Counted from the first letter of the stretch, positions 9,680-21,192 are shown. The stretch: 64,000 bases of DNA from SKHV01 sp963678565 (GCA_963678565.1 OY782875.1:1798001-1862000); one strand, 5' to 3'. The notes: generated from the sequence alone by a model not told the origin. Made by a program: numbers and translations.

Positions 9680-10042
9680 ATGAAGTTTAACGAGAAGATT
9701 AAAGTCTTACGTAAGAACATGAGCCTTAGCCAGCAAGAACTTGCTGCTAAGCTTCATATACATGTTACACACCTGTCTAAAATGGAAAACGGGCATTTAA
9801 CGCCCTCGATTGATATTGTACAAAGAATGATGAAAGTGTTTGCCGTAAGTGCAGACCAGCTTTTAAACGACAACCAAAACAGCGTGGTAGAAATTCAGAA
9901 CCACGAACTAAACGAACAACTGGCACTTATCAGTCAATTAGACGAAGAAGAGAAAAATGCCCTTGTAAAGATTATTAACTCCATGCTTACCCAAAAACGC
10001 ATGAAAGATTTACTGGACGGTAAGATAAATTTGAACCAATAA
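9680..10042 (+). CDS. XRE-family helix-turn-helix regulator
   Basis: A small DNA-binding protein with a Cro/CI helix-turn-helix near the N-terminus (KIKVLRKNMSLSQQELAAKL, then HVTHLSKMENG). A C-terminal helical tail (LDEEEKNALVKIINSML) is typical of dimerising XRE proteins. It is divergent from the dead primase-helicase gene and probably regulated that element. An upstream in-frame ATG at 9647 would add 11 residues. I prefer 9680 because a good -7 box (TAACTTTG, 9651-9658) lies between the two and the family starts just before KIKxLR. The gene is intact although the element is dead. Confidence 0.8.
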   Translation: MKFNEKIKVLRKNMSLSQQELAAKLHIHVTHLSKMENGHLTPSIDIVQRMMKVFAVSADQLLNDNQNSVVEIQNHELNEQLALISQLDEEEKNALVKIINSMLTQKRMKDLLDGKINLNQ

Positions 10043-10066
10043 AAAAAGCCTGGACAATGCCAGACT
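10041..10066 (-). terminator. Rho-independent terminator of toxin/immunity operon 1
   Basis: On the minus strand AGTCTGG and CCAGGCT pair as a 7-bp stem with one G-T, followed by a run of seven Ts. It lies just after the lipoprotein gene and overlaps the last bases of the convergent XRE gene. Confidence 0.65.
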
Positions 10067-10076
10067 CTTAATTTAT

Positions 10077-10571
10077 CTATGGAAAATTAGAGTCTATATA
10101 TATACTCCAATGCTCATTTACTGGTTTGTAGTAAATTGTATTCGTTTCTAATGGAGTACCAGCTTCACAATACTCATAAAGATAATAAACAACTGGATAG
10201 TAAAAGATTTTGTGTTCTTGGAAGTAAACTTCTGTAAAAACTTTATTTGTTTCACAATTGACTTTCACTTTCTCAAAACGCACTTCACTTATATCAATAT
10301 CTTTCATCTTTTTTAATACATCTTCACATTCACAGATATAATCATCTGAGATATTTCCAGCCTTATCACAATCAACAAAAACCACCCTTTCTCTGTGGGC
10401 TCTTTTATTTAATATATCACTGTAATTCGTTTCAATATAATTTAACAATTCACTTAAAGCTTGCTGTTTTTTATTAAGCGACTTTACATACTTCTCTTTG
10501 TCTTTGCTACATGCCGTTAATAAAACCAAAACACCAAGCAATATCAAAACATTTTTAACTAAACTTTGCAT
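10077..10571 (-). CDS. Lipoprotein, candidate immunity protein of RHS toxin 1
   Basis: A 164-residue secreted lipoprotein. The signal peptide ends in the lipobox LLTAC, with the acylated Cys at residue 21. The mature part has a helical stretch (KSLNKKQQALSELLNYIETN) and three further Cys (DCDKAG, CECED, NCETN) that could form disulfides. I recognise no family. It begins 7 bp after the stop of the 1246-residue RHS protein and is the last gene before the terminator, the standard place for an immunity gene. A lipoprotein would protect the periplasm or envelope, which hints that the toxin tip acts there. Both the immunity role and the target are inferred from position and export signal. Confidence 0.6.
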   Translation of the reverse strand: MQSLVKNVLILLGVLVLLTACSKDKEKYVKSLNKKQQALSELLNYIETNYSDILNKRAHRERVVFVDCDKAGNISDDYICECEDVLKKMKDIDISEVRFEKVKVNCETNKVFTEVYFQEHKIFYYPVVYYLYEYCEAGTPLETNTIYYKPVNEHWSIYIDSNFP

Positions 10572-10578
10572 TCTAAAA

Positions 10579-13500
10579 CTACCTCCCTCTAAAATCTAAT
10601 CTGTTTAGTAATATATTTTCTTTTATATCACTTCGTTGGAATAATGCTCTACCATATGCTCTACCGGCAGAAATGGCTTTTTGTTCCCATCTTTCATCAT
10701 CTCGATTCGAAGCAAACTGAGTGCCTTTTTGCGCTACAGTATTTGGCGAAAGCAATCCTCCATAATATTCTAATGCCATGCCCCACAAGAAATTACCAGC
10801 TTCGTTTGCATTGTAGACTATTCCATTAATCTCAATTAAACTTCTTCTATTTAGACCAAAAATGTCATACGCTGAAATTTTATAATCTAACTTTCCACTA
10901 CCTGGTACATCTGGCTTTGTAAGAGACTCTCCAAACATAGCAGATTCAACCCAACCGTAATATAAATCATAAATTACCCATGCTGCATGTCCAAGCACTC
11001 TAATTACTTCATCCTCACTCCACGTATCTATACCAGAAAAATCACCTACGTTATTATTCCTATCATCCCTTCCCATGAGAGTCATATAACTGTTAGCAGT
11101 ATACCCTTTGCCATTAACAGTAAAACCAAGTCCAGTATTGCCTTTTTCCGTATCTGTAATTGTGGTTTCTCCTCCTGCTGTACTGAAACTATATGATGCT
11201 GCAATTCCATCATTATTTTGTATCCAGTTATTTACATAATTCCAATCTACCTTATATTCATTACCATCATCATCCGTTTCATAATATTTCCCGTTTCGAT
11301 AAACAGGGTCAAGTCCTAACCAATCGATTAAATTTATCGGATTTCCAAGCACATAATTATAAGGAGACCAACTATAATAAGTTTCAGCATGCCCATCAAT
11401 CACATGCCATCTTGCCAGAGCAGCATCGTACATTCGGAAGCCGTAATCATACCACCCTAAACTAATACCTCCCAATTCATCATTCTGTAACTCTTTGCCA
11501 TTGTATAGGTATTTATTTTCAGGATAGTTCACTGATGAAGCTTGGAAGTTTTTCTGGGTCATCACCAAACCAAAAGGGTAGTAGTTGCTAATCTGCATCA
11601 CTTCCACACTACCGGGTATCAAGTTGTCGGTAAAGGTCACTCTGCTATTTCCTAAATGATCTTTCATGGTATATTCATAATGCCATTTTGTACTGCCATT
11701 TTCTTCAGTAGGAATAATGCGTCCTTCTTCAGTACCTATAAAACTAATATCATCGTTGTAATAAACTATGTTCCCGATATATTCAGTTGTTTCATTGGTG
11801 CTACTTATATTTTCAATATACTTTGCAATTTTATTTCCTGCAGCATTGTAATGAAAAAAAATCTTACTACCATTTTCAAAGGTAACACATTCAGGTAAAT
11901 TAAGTAGGTTGTAGGTTATATGTGTATTTTTTCCGGGATCAAAAGTCATATTTCCATTATCATCATAATCATAATCTGATGATGAACGAAGCACATAATC
12001 TTCGACCCCTGATATATCGGTAGTAGCACTGTTTGCTATATTTATATTTGCCAACTGATTACTTTTACCGCTGTTTAAATAATTATATATTAAGTCATCA
12101 GAAGTATTCCAGTTATAGAAGCGCTTTAAGTGTTTGATATTACCATTGTCATTATAGGTTACAAAATTGAGGGAGTATTTCCCAATACTTGAAGATAGAT
12201 TATCTGTTTCACCGTACAATCCGGAAGTAAGACGGTTTAATTTGTCGTAGGTGAATCCGTAGCCTCTAATAGGAGTGTCATCGCCCATTGCTCCCCATTT
12301 CATTGCAGAAATATTGCCATTATAATTGCCACCATTTGGAACTCTTGATGACTCAAGGCCATCGACATTGTTATAATAAAGGTTCATCCCAAACACATCA
12401 TTGTCTGTACTTAGTGTTGGATCATTTATGGCTGTTAACCATCCACGGATATTGTATTTGAAATCTTCTTTTTGAATAAATGTTTTATTAGCATTACCAG
12501 TTGTGGCAGAATGCAGATACTTCGTAATTACTTCACCCATCTCATTGTATTGCATGGCATTTAAAGTAATGGCATCCTCTGAATTTACCTTGTAGGTAGT
12601 TTCCAACAATCTCCCTGTATGATCATAGCTAAATTCTTTGGTAATTATAAGGGGATTGTTGTCAATAGGATTGTAATAGTGAGCTTCGGTGGTTTTTAAT
12701 ACGGCATGAGTAATTGGCTCGTATTGGGTATAGGTTACATCGTATTCATATTTATGATTTTGGGATATAGATTTAGTTACATTTCCATAATCATCGTAAT
12801 AAATTGAGCTGGTATTGTAAGTTAAAGTTGTTAAACCAGAAGAACAATTGCCCAGGTTTTTGGCTATGGTACCTGTAACCAATCCTTTTGTTTTATCGGA
12901 CTTAGTATCTGGAAAATCGGTGTCGGAAGAAGCAAAATCACTGAACTCAAAATTACTGCCTGTTGCCCAACTATAATCATCATACCATGTTGCCGTTAAA
13001 ATATTACCACTTGAAATTGTATAACCATCGGGATAGCTATTGTCAAATGAATAACAGAAAGGACTATTTGAAGTTTTACTATAAGTTTCAAACATGACAT
13101 CCGTGTAATTATCAAAATTACTTCGAATGGTTTCAATAAGGCCTGTAATTGTAATGATTCCCGTCATTACTGGTCGGTTAAGGGCATCGTATTTTGTAAA
13201 CAGGTAATTGTTGGCGTTTTCATGCCTCATTTTCCCATCTTGTGAAAGTACAAGCCTGTCTCTTTTATCATACACCATATATACTGGTTCTGCTCCCGGA
13301 ATTTTCTTAGAAATCATTCGTTTTCTACCATCATAGGTATAAAAATAACACAGCTCAGTATCGTTAGGAGAACCAGCTAAAGGAGGAACAACAGTTCTTA
13401 GAAGTCCAAAGTCATCGTAAATATAATAAGTCTGTAAAGTTTCATTTCCATTCACACTCTCTTTTAAAACATCTTTTCCCTGTTTGTCTTTGTATTCCCG

Positions 13501-14319
13501 TGTAATACTACCATCTTCTCCGGTAGTTTGAATAACGTATAATGACTTTGCTGGATAAGGTAAATTACCTCCGTCTTCATCCCAAGAATTAATGGTTGAA
13601 GTGTTGGTTAGATATTCTGTTTTCACATATTTGTTTGCACTGTGCCAAGCCTGCCCTACGCCATATTGTTTGGTAACCCGATTTAAAGGAGAATTATCGA
13701 AGTTTGTAAGGGCTATTGGCTTTGCATCCGCCAAATGCCCGGCAAGAGTCCCATTACTATAAAAAGTTTTACAGCTAGTTGTATCGCTGGTAATAAATGC
13801 ACCATTTTTTTGTGTTGCAACATAAGGAAGAAATTGTCGGGCATTTCTGCCAAATTCATCGTAGACAATAGGTCGAATGATATCGTATCCTTTGGGTGAT
13901 GCAGCTACCTGGATGGTTTGGCGAGGTCGTCCTAATCCATCGAAGTATTGTATATTCTCCAAGTGTTTTAGATTGCTTAGATCGGACTCGGAAAGGCTAG
14001 CTTCAGAATAGCTTTCTCTTAGCGTTATAGAACGAATAAAGTTTTGACTGTCAGTAGTACTTGCAGTAGTCGTACCAGAAGGTAATGATGATGTATATGA
14101 TTCCAATTCCGGGCTATCAATTGCATTGGCATCGATATAAGCCTTAAAGCTACAGCCTGTATTTGTTTTAAAACCGCTTGTTAAGGTTATTTTACTTCTT
14201 GCAGTTACAACCACTTTACCAGAAATAGTATTATCAAGGGTTACTTCATTCTGGGAATACAATGACAATACAGACATCATTAACAATAAAGAAAGAAATA
14301 GATATATTTTTCGGTTCAT
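10579..14319 (-). CDS. RHS-core polymorphic toxin protein C1 (DUF6443 type) with variable tip
   Basis: A 1246-residue Sec-exported protein (MNRKIYLFLSLLLMMSVLSLYSQ). The N-terminal beta domain has ITLTSGFKTNTGCSFKAYID. It is followed by the DUF6443-type head (ENIQYFDGLGRPRQTIQV), a long stretch of degenerate YD/RHS repeats, and the RHS-associated core near residues 955-1030 (YLYNGKELQNDELGG, GFRMYDAALARWHVID, YNYVLGNPINLIDWLGLDP). The last 235 or so residues (about 10579-11309) are unrelated to the tip of its paralogue C2 and include NEAGNFLWGMALEYYGG. That segment vaguely recalls polymorphic toxin type 44, a weak identification. It is the only intact large gene of module copy 1, 16 bp after broken gene B1 and 7 bp before the lipoprotein. 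Confidence 0.85.
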   Translation of the reverse strand: MNRKIYLFLSLLLMMSVLSLYSQNEVTLDNTISGKVVVTARSKITLTSGFKTNTGCSFKAYIDANAIDSPELESYTSSLPSGTTTASTTDSQNFIRSITLRESYSEASLSESDLSNLKHLENIQYFDGLGRPRQTIQVAASPKGYDIIRPIVYDEFGRNARQFLPYVATQKNGAFITSDTTSCKTFYSNGTLAGHLADAKPIALTNFDNSPLNRVTKQYGVGQAWHSANKYVKTEYLTNTSTINSWDEDGGNLPYPAKSLYVIQTTGEDGSITREYKDKQGKDVLKESVNGNETLQTYYIYDDFGLLRTVVPPLAGSPNDTELCYFYTYDGRKRMISKKIPGAEPVYMVYDKRDRLVLSQDGKMRHENANNYLFTKYDALNRPVMTGIITITGLIETIRSNFDNYTDVMFETYSKTSNSPFCYSFDNSYPDGYTISSGNILTATWYDDYSWATGSNFEFSDFASSDTDFPDTKSDKTKGLVTGTIAKNLGNCSSGLTTLTYNTSSIYYDDYGNVTKSISQNHKYEYDVTYTQYEPITHAVLKTTEAHYYNPIDNNPLIITKEFSYDHTGRLLETTYKVNSEDAITLNAMQYNEMGEVITKYLHSATTGNANKTFIQKEDFKYNIRGWLTAINDPTLSTDNDVFGMNLYYNNVDGLESSRVPNGGNYNGNISAMKWGAMGDDTPIRGYGFTYDKLNRLTSGLYGETDNLSSSIGKYSLNFVTYNDNGNIKHLKRFYNWNTSDDLIYNYLNSGKSNQLANINIANSATTDISGVEDYVLRSSSDYDYDDNGNMTFDPGKNTHITYNLLNLPECVTFENGSKIFFHYNAAGNKIAKYIENISSTNETTEYIGNIVYYNDDISFIGTEEGRIIPTEENGSTKWHYEYTMKDHLGNSRVTFTDNLIPGSVEVMQISNYYPFGLVMTQKNFQASSVNYPENKYLYNGKELQNDELGGISLGWYDYGFRMYDAALARWHVIDGHAETYYSWSPYNYVLGNPINLIDWLGLDPVYRNGKYYETDDDGNEYKVDWNYVNNWIQNNDGIAASYSFSTAGGETTITDTEKGNTGLGFTVNGKGYTANSYMTLMGRDDRNNNVGDFSGIDTWSEDEVIRVLGHAAWVIYDLYYGWVESAMFGESLTKPDVPGSGKLDYKISAYDIFGLNRRSLIEINGIVYNANEAGNFLWGMALEYYGGLLSPNTVAQKGTQFASNRDDERWEQKAISAGRAYGRALFQRSDIKENILLNRLDFRGR

Positions 14320-14335
14320 AATCTAGGGTTTAGCT

Positions 14336-16433
14336 TTATTCTTTAACAAATTTCTTTGCCACAGTACCTACTTCTCCAATTACCACCAAATAGTAGCTTC
14401 CAGAAGTTAAACGACTAGTATCTATCTTCTTTACGTCTCCAGGCAAATATCGCTCAATAGTTTCATTTAAAATTACCCTCCCATTAATATCCAATATTTC
14501 GATCTCCATACAAACATCAATATTGGTTTCAAATTTCCAATTAAGTATGGAGCTTACTGGATTGGGATAAATATTAATTAGATCCTCACCTTTACTTAAG
14601 TCTGCTAAATTAGGAAGGTTATAAAACTCTATTCGAATATCATCACTCCATTGACATCCTAAGCTATCAGTTATAGTAAGCGAATATTGATAAGTTCCAG
14701 ATTCCCCATCATCAGAGGCTAAAAAGTTGTAATTGGTCGAACCATCCTGCCATAAATAATCTATTGCATCATTCGGTCCAGACAATTCTATTGTCGAGTT
14801 AATTAGCAAAGAAGTGTCATTACCTATTGAAAAAGTCTTTGATCGAATTTCTTCAACAATTACAGTATCGCGAACCACGCATCCTTTCTTGTCAACCATT
14901 TCCACCCAGTACACACCTGAATTATTAACAACAAAACTTCTACCTGTAGCCAAAGAATCATTCCAAACTATATTTTGATATTTGCTATCAACATATAGTT
15001 CAATTTCAGAACCCTCACAAAGTAAGGTTGGCCCATAAATGGCTTTTTCAATGTCCGGACAATTATAACATTTGGCTAAATAGATATCTTCTTCCCCCAA
15101 AGTGATTGCTTGCATTAAGCCTGCTGCTATTGAGTCCGCGAAACTACCTGTAATGTAGAGGTTTCCATCACGATCTAAGCAAGTACCTGCTGTGATAGTG
15201 TTATTTTCACTTTCTAATGTTCCAACCCATGTAACATTTCCTCTTTTATCAAATTGTGCAACAAAAGCATCTGATTGATTGCTGGTGGAGAAGACCACAA
15301 TACTATCCATCATAAGTGAATCATTAAAGCTACCACTAATCATTGCTCCACCAAGTTTGTTTTGTTGAATTCCAGTAGTGTAATCCGAAAATATTCCTCC
15401 AAAACTTTTAAGATACCTTATGTTAAGGCTTGTGTCTAACTGAGCAACAAAGAAATCTTTTTGTCCATTGCTTGTCGCAACGAGTGAATCTGTAGCAAAG
15501 GACTCATTATAATTTCCCGTAATCAACAATTGGTTATTTTCATTACTAATCATTCCGGAAAGTTGGATGTAAATTGGGCTTGAGAATTCTCTATATCGTA
15601 CTGCTTCAAATTTGTTGTTAAGTTTTAATAAAACAGTATTCTGGTTTAGCTCATTGTTTTCCGTACGAAATGTTAAAGTATTATAGCTAAACGTTCTATC
15701 GTAGTTTATCGACAAATAAATATTATTGGAATTATCAGAAGTTAAAGCTGTCAGTTCTTCCCGTCCATCCTGTCCAATTTGTTGAAAGCCTAGTTGATTC
15801 CCATCTTGGTCTAAGTGGAGAAGAAATACATCCGTATACCCCTTACTGATAATTGTATCCGAATTATTTTTAATTTGATCACTAAATGTTCCTCCAACGT
15901 ATAAGGCTTCGTCTGTTCCGTTTGCAATAAATAGGCAGATGCTGTTCCGGTGTATGGTAAGGTGTATATCCATTCGCTTTTGCCTCGCTTATTGATTCGT
16001 GCAATAAATACTTTTTTACCATCTCCGGTAATTTGTTTGTTGCCAAATTTCATTTCCCCGGAGAGAATTCCACTGATGTATAAATCATTGTCGGGTGCTG
16101 CTGTTATGGTAGTGATTTTATCCATTTCAGCTCCACCAGCTTGCCATAACCATTGCAATTTGCCTTTGGTGGTATAACGGGCTACATAAATATCCCCGAT
16201 TTCCATTGCTTTCAATACTATTATTGGAACCTTCTAGGTTTTGAGTAAAACCACCTGCAATATAAATCTGGTCATTGTCGCTGGTAATGCTAATACCGGA
16301 GGATATATCCCAACCTTCTCCACCAAGAGAATTGATCCATTGCCAAACCTTACTTTCCTCTTGAGCCGATAATTGAACATTGGGCTACTAAAGAAAGTAA
16401 AGTACAAATTGTGATAATATATAGGTTTTTCAT
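14336..16433 (-). pseudogene. Propeller-type repeat protein B1 with T9SS sorting domain, three frameshifts
   Basis: Start MKNLYIITICTLLSLVAQ at 16433, then frameshifts near 16385, 16213 and 15940. The pieces join into repeats such as SGISITSDNDQIYIAGGF and KITTITAAPDNDLYISGI, the SBBP-like beta-propeller pattern. The C-terminal part (545 codons open) has PKD-like segments and a type A T9SS sorting domain (INIYPNPVSSILNW, GSYYLVVIG, AKKFVKE). The intact paralogue B2 at 31726-33795 shares the layout and length, so this is a broken copy of the same gene. It sits between A1 and C1 exactly as B2 sits between A2 and C2. If the indels are real, the sorting domain is not exported in this copy. Confidence 0.8.
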
Positions 16434-16471
16434 AGGTATAAGTAATTAGGTTCATTTTAGAGGTTACCTAT

Positions 16472-19400
16472 TATTCTGCATAATGATAGTCATAGGCTTG
16501 AATAATGTTCCCGTCATCATTTCTAATGTATTTTAAACGGCTGTTATCATCTATACTCATAATAAGAGGTAATTCCTCGCTCATTGGTTTTAGAGGTAAT
16601 CCCAACTAACGGACAATAGGTTAATAGTTGTATGCTTGTATTTTGAGGTACAATTTGAGAAATTTCATCAAAGACATTTTTAATGCTAGATTTATTGTCT
16701 GTAGTAAGATTTCTTTCAGTAATTAAGTTTAAAGGTTCACATTTACTTTGTATATTACTGTTATAGCTTGCATTTGCAATTTGTGCTATTGGATAATTAT
16801 TGTTGTACCCCCAGTAAATTGCTTTTGTAATTCCATCATTTGAAGTATACTGTAAAAGTTTTCCTTGAGAATCGTATTTATCATAACTTACTTTTTCTTC
16901 CAATACTTCTGATTCTATGTTATAAGTGGAAACATTACTTGGACGAAACAAATCATGATCAAGACCTAATTCTGCACGCCTATTTGTGAAATCTATTTTT
17001 TTCTTATCTATTACAAGATTATCTTTTTCAACTATTTTTTCAACTACTGGTGATAAGATATGGCTATCTACCATGTCACGATAGACATTATTATTATTAG
17101 CAAAATCATTTGGGTATTTATAAGATTCAATAAGTTCCTTATTGTCTGAGGTGAATGTTTGTTTTTCCGTAATCATCTTACTTATATCATTGTCATAAAT
17201 GAAGTTGGTAGTAGGTACTTACAGCATTACCGTCAAAATAGTCCGGTTGTTGTTGTTGAGTCCATAACCCACCAAGCTGATAGATTATCATAATATCTAA
17301 CTTCACAGAGAGGAGTTGGAGATGGGTGTGATCTTTCAGGATATATTTTAACTCCTTTGGTAACCACTGCCTTTTCCTTGCATACATAGGTGTTTTCTAT
17401 TTTTTTCACCAGGTTATCATCGTCATCGTAGTATTCAACTGAGAGTAGTTGCCCATTTCGGGGATCATTTAGATGAGGAAGTATTGGCATGTCTAGATCA
17501 CGATAACCATACAAGGGATTACGCTCGTACTCATCACTTGGTATATTATGATAGTTATAAACTGTTTTTCCATGATCTAAACCGTCAGTTACTGTAACCT
17601 TACTATAACCTACGGCACTTGGGCTATCTCCAAAGCTGACAGATGAAATGGTACTACTGGTACTAACCAAGTAGTCGCAGGCCAAAGTATGCCATATTGG
17701 GTGGATAACTTCAAGTGAAATTAAGGTATCTAAATTATCAATTTCTTCATTATATGAATCCATATCATTAATGTAGCTATTCACAAATAAAAGATTATGA
17801 TCCACCAATACTTTATAATCTGCATACGTCGCTTCGGGATTGCTTATCTGAAAAAGAAGCCAATAATCGACACACTCTGTATAAAAGTAGGATTTTAACG
17901 GTCTTGATAAAAGCAAACCAGAGGGACAGTCTCCATCGCACTCTCCACTCAAATCAGTCCTATAGGAAAATTTCTTTTGGCCAATGATACCATTCTTATC
18001 ATAGTTGGTAATGGTCTTTACCCGGTTGCCAAAACCGGAATTTAACCCTCGTGCTCTTTCAACTGAAAAATTATATGAAATCTCAGAAGCAACATAGGAT
18101 TTAGCATATTCTGTTAAATCTCTCAATTCAATATAGTACTCCCCAAAGTCCAAATTTAACTTAAAGGTGTGACTACCCGATTGACTTCTAAACGTATGTA
18201 TTAGGAGTCCATCAATATCATATAAGTAAGCGAGGTTGCGATCTGGATCGTCCTCACTATATTTTTCAAAATCGGTTTCTACCGTGAATGTTACAGTACA
18301 ATCTACATATCCACTGTAGTCCACTCCTACATAAAATGTATCTACCAAATCATACTCATGGGTGTCTTGATTGTTATTTTCTGGATCATTTTCGTAATAA
18401 TAGGAATATACAAGCAGCCTACCGCCACCGGGATGATTATAGACGGTGTAACCATTTTCAAAATCATGTGGCTCATATTCAAATTCTGTCCTGCCTTTTG
18501 TTGGATACACTATAGAATTAAGCAATCCTCGTTGAGACAATATCCCAGTCTCATCTGTTCGCATATCATATATTACCCTACCGCGCTCAATAGTATATCC
18601 AATTTTAGTACTATAAAGTCCAACTGCATCCTGCTGCCAGGAAAGTTTATCTGGCAATAAATTAGGTTCTATATATCCAAACTGGTAAGTATTATTCTCA
18701 TCATCAATCTCTACACCATCAAGTTTTAAACGTTTATCAAAAAAAGAATTCCCGGTACCACCGTAGGAAGTAAAGTAAGAATTATTGTCTAATGTTATAT
18801 CCTTAACGATCTCTCCTTTATTGTTGTAAACAATTATTTCAGACAGTTTTTGTGGCTTAATAGATCCTCCTACTGGCTCTAAATCTAACCTGTCTGTTGT
18901 TTTAAACTTGATCCAACCATTTGAGAAATGAATACTATCCAAATATGATGTATAAATACGCTGTCGTGAAACATTAATTCCTGAAGAAGGACTTGTTGGA
19001 CAAACCGATCTGCTTCCAGATGTCGATTGATTCAATTGCATATACACATTATATGATTGAGCAGGAGTAGCATAAACATAACCACTTTTATAAACAAATT
19101 TAATTGTATCCATTGTAGAAGAAATAATCTTATCAAGATACAATGTAGATGGATTACTGGGGGTGTATCTATTCTCAAGATTTGTAAGCCCAACAAGCGT
19201 TCTGGCATTTGTATTCATGCTAGATCGAACAATGGTTGTTTCTTTGGTGTTAAAAATATACTTTGTACCATTGGGTACTGTAATGGTAAATCCTGATCCA
19301 AATAACATCGGAGTGCCAACTATTTCCAGATTGTCATTGTTTTTTGCAAAGTGTATATTGCCCTCAGTATCAAATAAAAACTTACCAGAATAGCGACCAA

Positions 19401-19917
19401 AGTTAAATGAAAATATATCTGGTTCACCATCTTGCACTCCTTTCATAACATTAGGGAAAAAACTTCTTAAATCATTTAATTCTTCCGGAGTATAGTCGTC
19501 AGGATTAAGGTAAACAAATTTATTCCATTGATCACAAAGAGGATATTCACTCCCGACATGACCAAATCCACCAAAATCATCTAAGCCTCTAATACTCCGA
19601 GTCACAACTCCACCACACGAAAGACTCCAGCCCAATCCAACCCAACTAGCATCTTGCGAAACTCTAACGCCAGTAGCATCATATGACAAAGTGATTGGTA
19701 CAGAGATATTTCCTTCCGTTATTTCATACAGTGGAATAGAAATGCTAGGTGTTCCTGTATAGTAACTAACTGGTATATCCCCAAAATTGCCTAGTGATGC
19801 AGCTGTGGGCGATGGGGGGATAGGAAAATCAAAATTCACATTCGGGTTTTCTTGTGCATATAATGCACTTGTTGGAATAAAAATTATGAATGTCAGATAT
19901 AAGATAATTCTTTTCAT
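16472..19917 (-). pseudogene. RHS-like secreted protein A1, frameshifted
   Basis: It starts MKRIILYLTFIIFIPTSALYAQ at 19917 and is open for 894 codons to 17233. It then continues in other frames (TNFIYDNDISKMITEKQTF; 16547-17176) and finally DDNSRLKYIRNDDGN up to a TAA at 16472-16474. At least three indels are needed, near 17245, 17215 and 16552. Conserved N-terminal block: PVSYYTGTPSISIPLYEI, then SWVGLGWSLSCGGVVTRSIR. The intact paralogue A2 (28411-31683) is about 1090 residues, matching the rebuilt length. The long 894-residue N-terminal product could still be made and exported, but it lacks the last fifth, which holds the YD-like repeats. Confidence 0.8.
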
Positions 19918-20033
19918 ACAATTAGGTTATTTATATAAAGGCGGTAATATAATAGTAAAGAATCTAAATTTTGATTAGATACTAAAAGCACTTAGTGTTG
20001 AGTTTAAATAAAATTGCTAAAACATAAGATTGA

Positions 20034-20236
20034 CTATTGATTATCTAAATGACTCTCAATGAATTTTTGTAATTCTGCTACATAGTTAGCTAATGAAACC
20101 TTTCTTACATTCATGTTTTCAATAGTAATAGTATCATTCTGTGAATTTTCCACGGAAGTAATAGACTCGTTTAAACTGCTTTGTCCAAAAATTGTAAAAA
20201 AAGTACGATGAAGAATAGAAATAATGTGATTTTCAT
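20034..20236 (-). pseudogene. Small secreted protein with a frameshift in a T7 run
   Basis: From ATG at 20234-20236 a signal peptide (MKITLFLFFIVLF) runs into a run of seven Ts and then stops. Reading one base over restores an open frame of about 67 residues (FGQSSLNESITSVENSQN, then VSLANYVAELQKFIESHL) to a TAG at 20034-20036. It is a secreted peptide between the A' fragment and gene A1. The homopolymer makes slippage, phase variation or a sequencing slip all possible. I know no family. Confidence 0.45.
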
Positions 20237-20439
20237 ATAAAATATAGGTTAGTTATGTGTAATGTGTTTTATAGGTTGTTGTTAGTACTAAGAAATAAAA
20301 AATAACAATAAGGATATGGCTTAGTGATATGTCGTATAACACTCAGAGGTTAATATATATAGGTATCAAGTATAAATAAACCAAACACTTAAAGCCCAAG
20401 CTAAATCAAAATTGTATTTTAAGGACATCGTTTTTTAAT

Positions 20440-21141
20440 TCAACCATTAATGTCATAATCAAAATCATCAGTATCTCCGATTCCAAATTTATACTTTGTT
20501 CCATCTTCAGTTATTATAGTTATTTGACTAATAAAGCGTCCATATGAACTTGGTGATGTTTTGAAATTATATTGAAAGTTCTGATGAGGAACTGATTCCA
20601 TTTTAACATCTAAGTGTTCATATAAACTAGCAGATCGCGACGGTACATTATTTTTGTAGAATTTACCACTATAGCCTAGAAAATTGAAATAAAATACATC
20701 TGGCTCCATATCTTTTTGCTTGTCACTTTCGTGCAGAACTCTAGTATCGATAAGATTACCTGGGAAATTTGAACTGTAAAGAAAACCATTGGCGGAGCCA
20801 TTGTCATTTGTCTCATCGGGTAGGCCTTTTATAGATCTTGTGATTATTCCCCCTGCGTTTAGATTCCAATTTCTTCCCACCCAACCTGGCTCTTCATTTG
20901 GTTTCACTCCATTTGAGCTATAATTCAAACCTACAGGGACCTCAATGTTGCCTTCACTTACAGTAAATAAAGGTATATTTACGCTTATAGCTCCATTGTT
21001 ACCGTTTAGTTCCGATTGAACTTGTTGAGCAAAACTTGCAGCATTAGGCGAAATGGGATTATATTTATTAATAGGATTGTCTTGTGCATTGATAATTGTA
21101 GAGCCAATAATATAAAGAAATACAGTGATTATAATTTTCAT
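20440..21141 (-). pseudogene. Truncated RHS-like protein A' (N-terminal third only)
   Basis: A 233-residue product with signal peptide (MKIIITVFLYIIGSTIINAQ) and the same N-terminal block as A1 and A2: ISVNIPLFTVSEGNIEVPVG, then GWVGRNWNLNAGGIITRSIK and GLPDETND. It stops after DDFDYDING, where A2 continues for another 800 residues. Nothing homologous follows within 200 bp, so the rest has been deleted. It is a third, displaced A-type 5' end, between the fibre protein and A1, of the kind expected to act as a recombination donor or to be left by deletion between paralogues. It could still yield a short secreted protein. Confidence 0.7.
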
Positions 21142-21192
21142 AAATTGGATTGTTCTTGATTCAAATGAAATTATTATTTGAGATTACTTTAA

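Noticed and set aside
17193..17387. 64-codon frame at the break of A1
   Set aside because: Mostly an out-of-frame reading of A1; only its last few codons may belong to the A1 protein between two indels.
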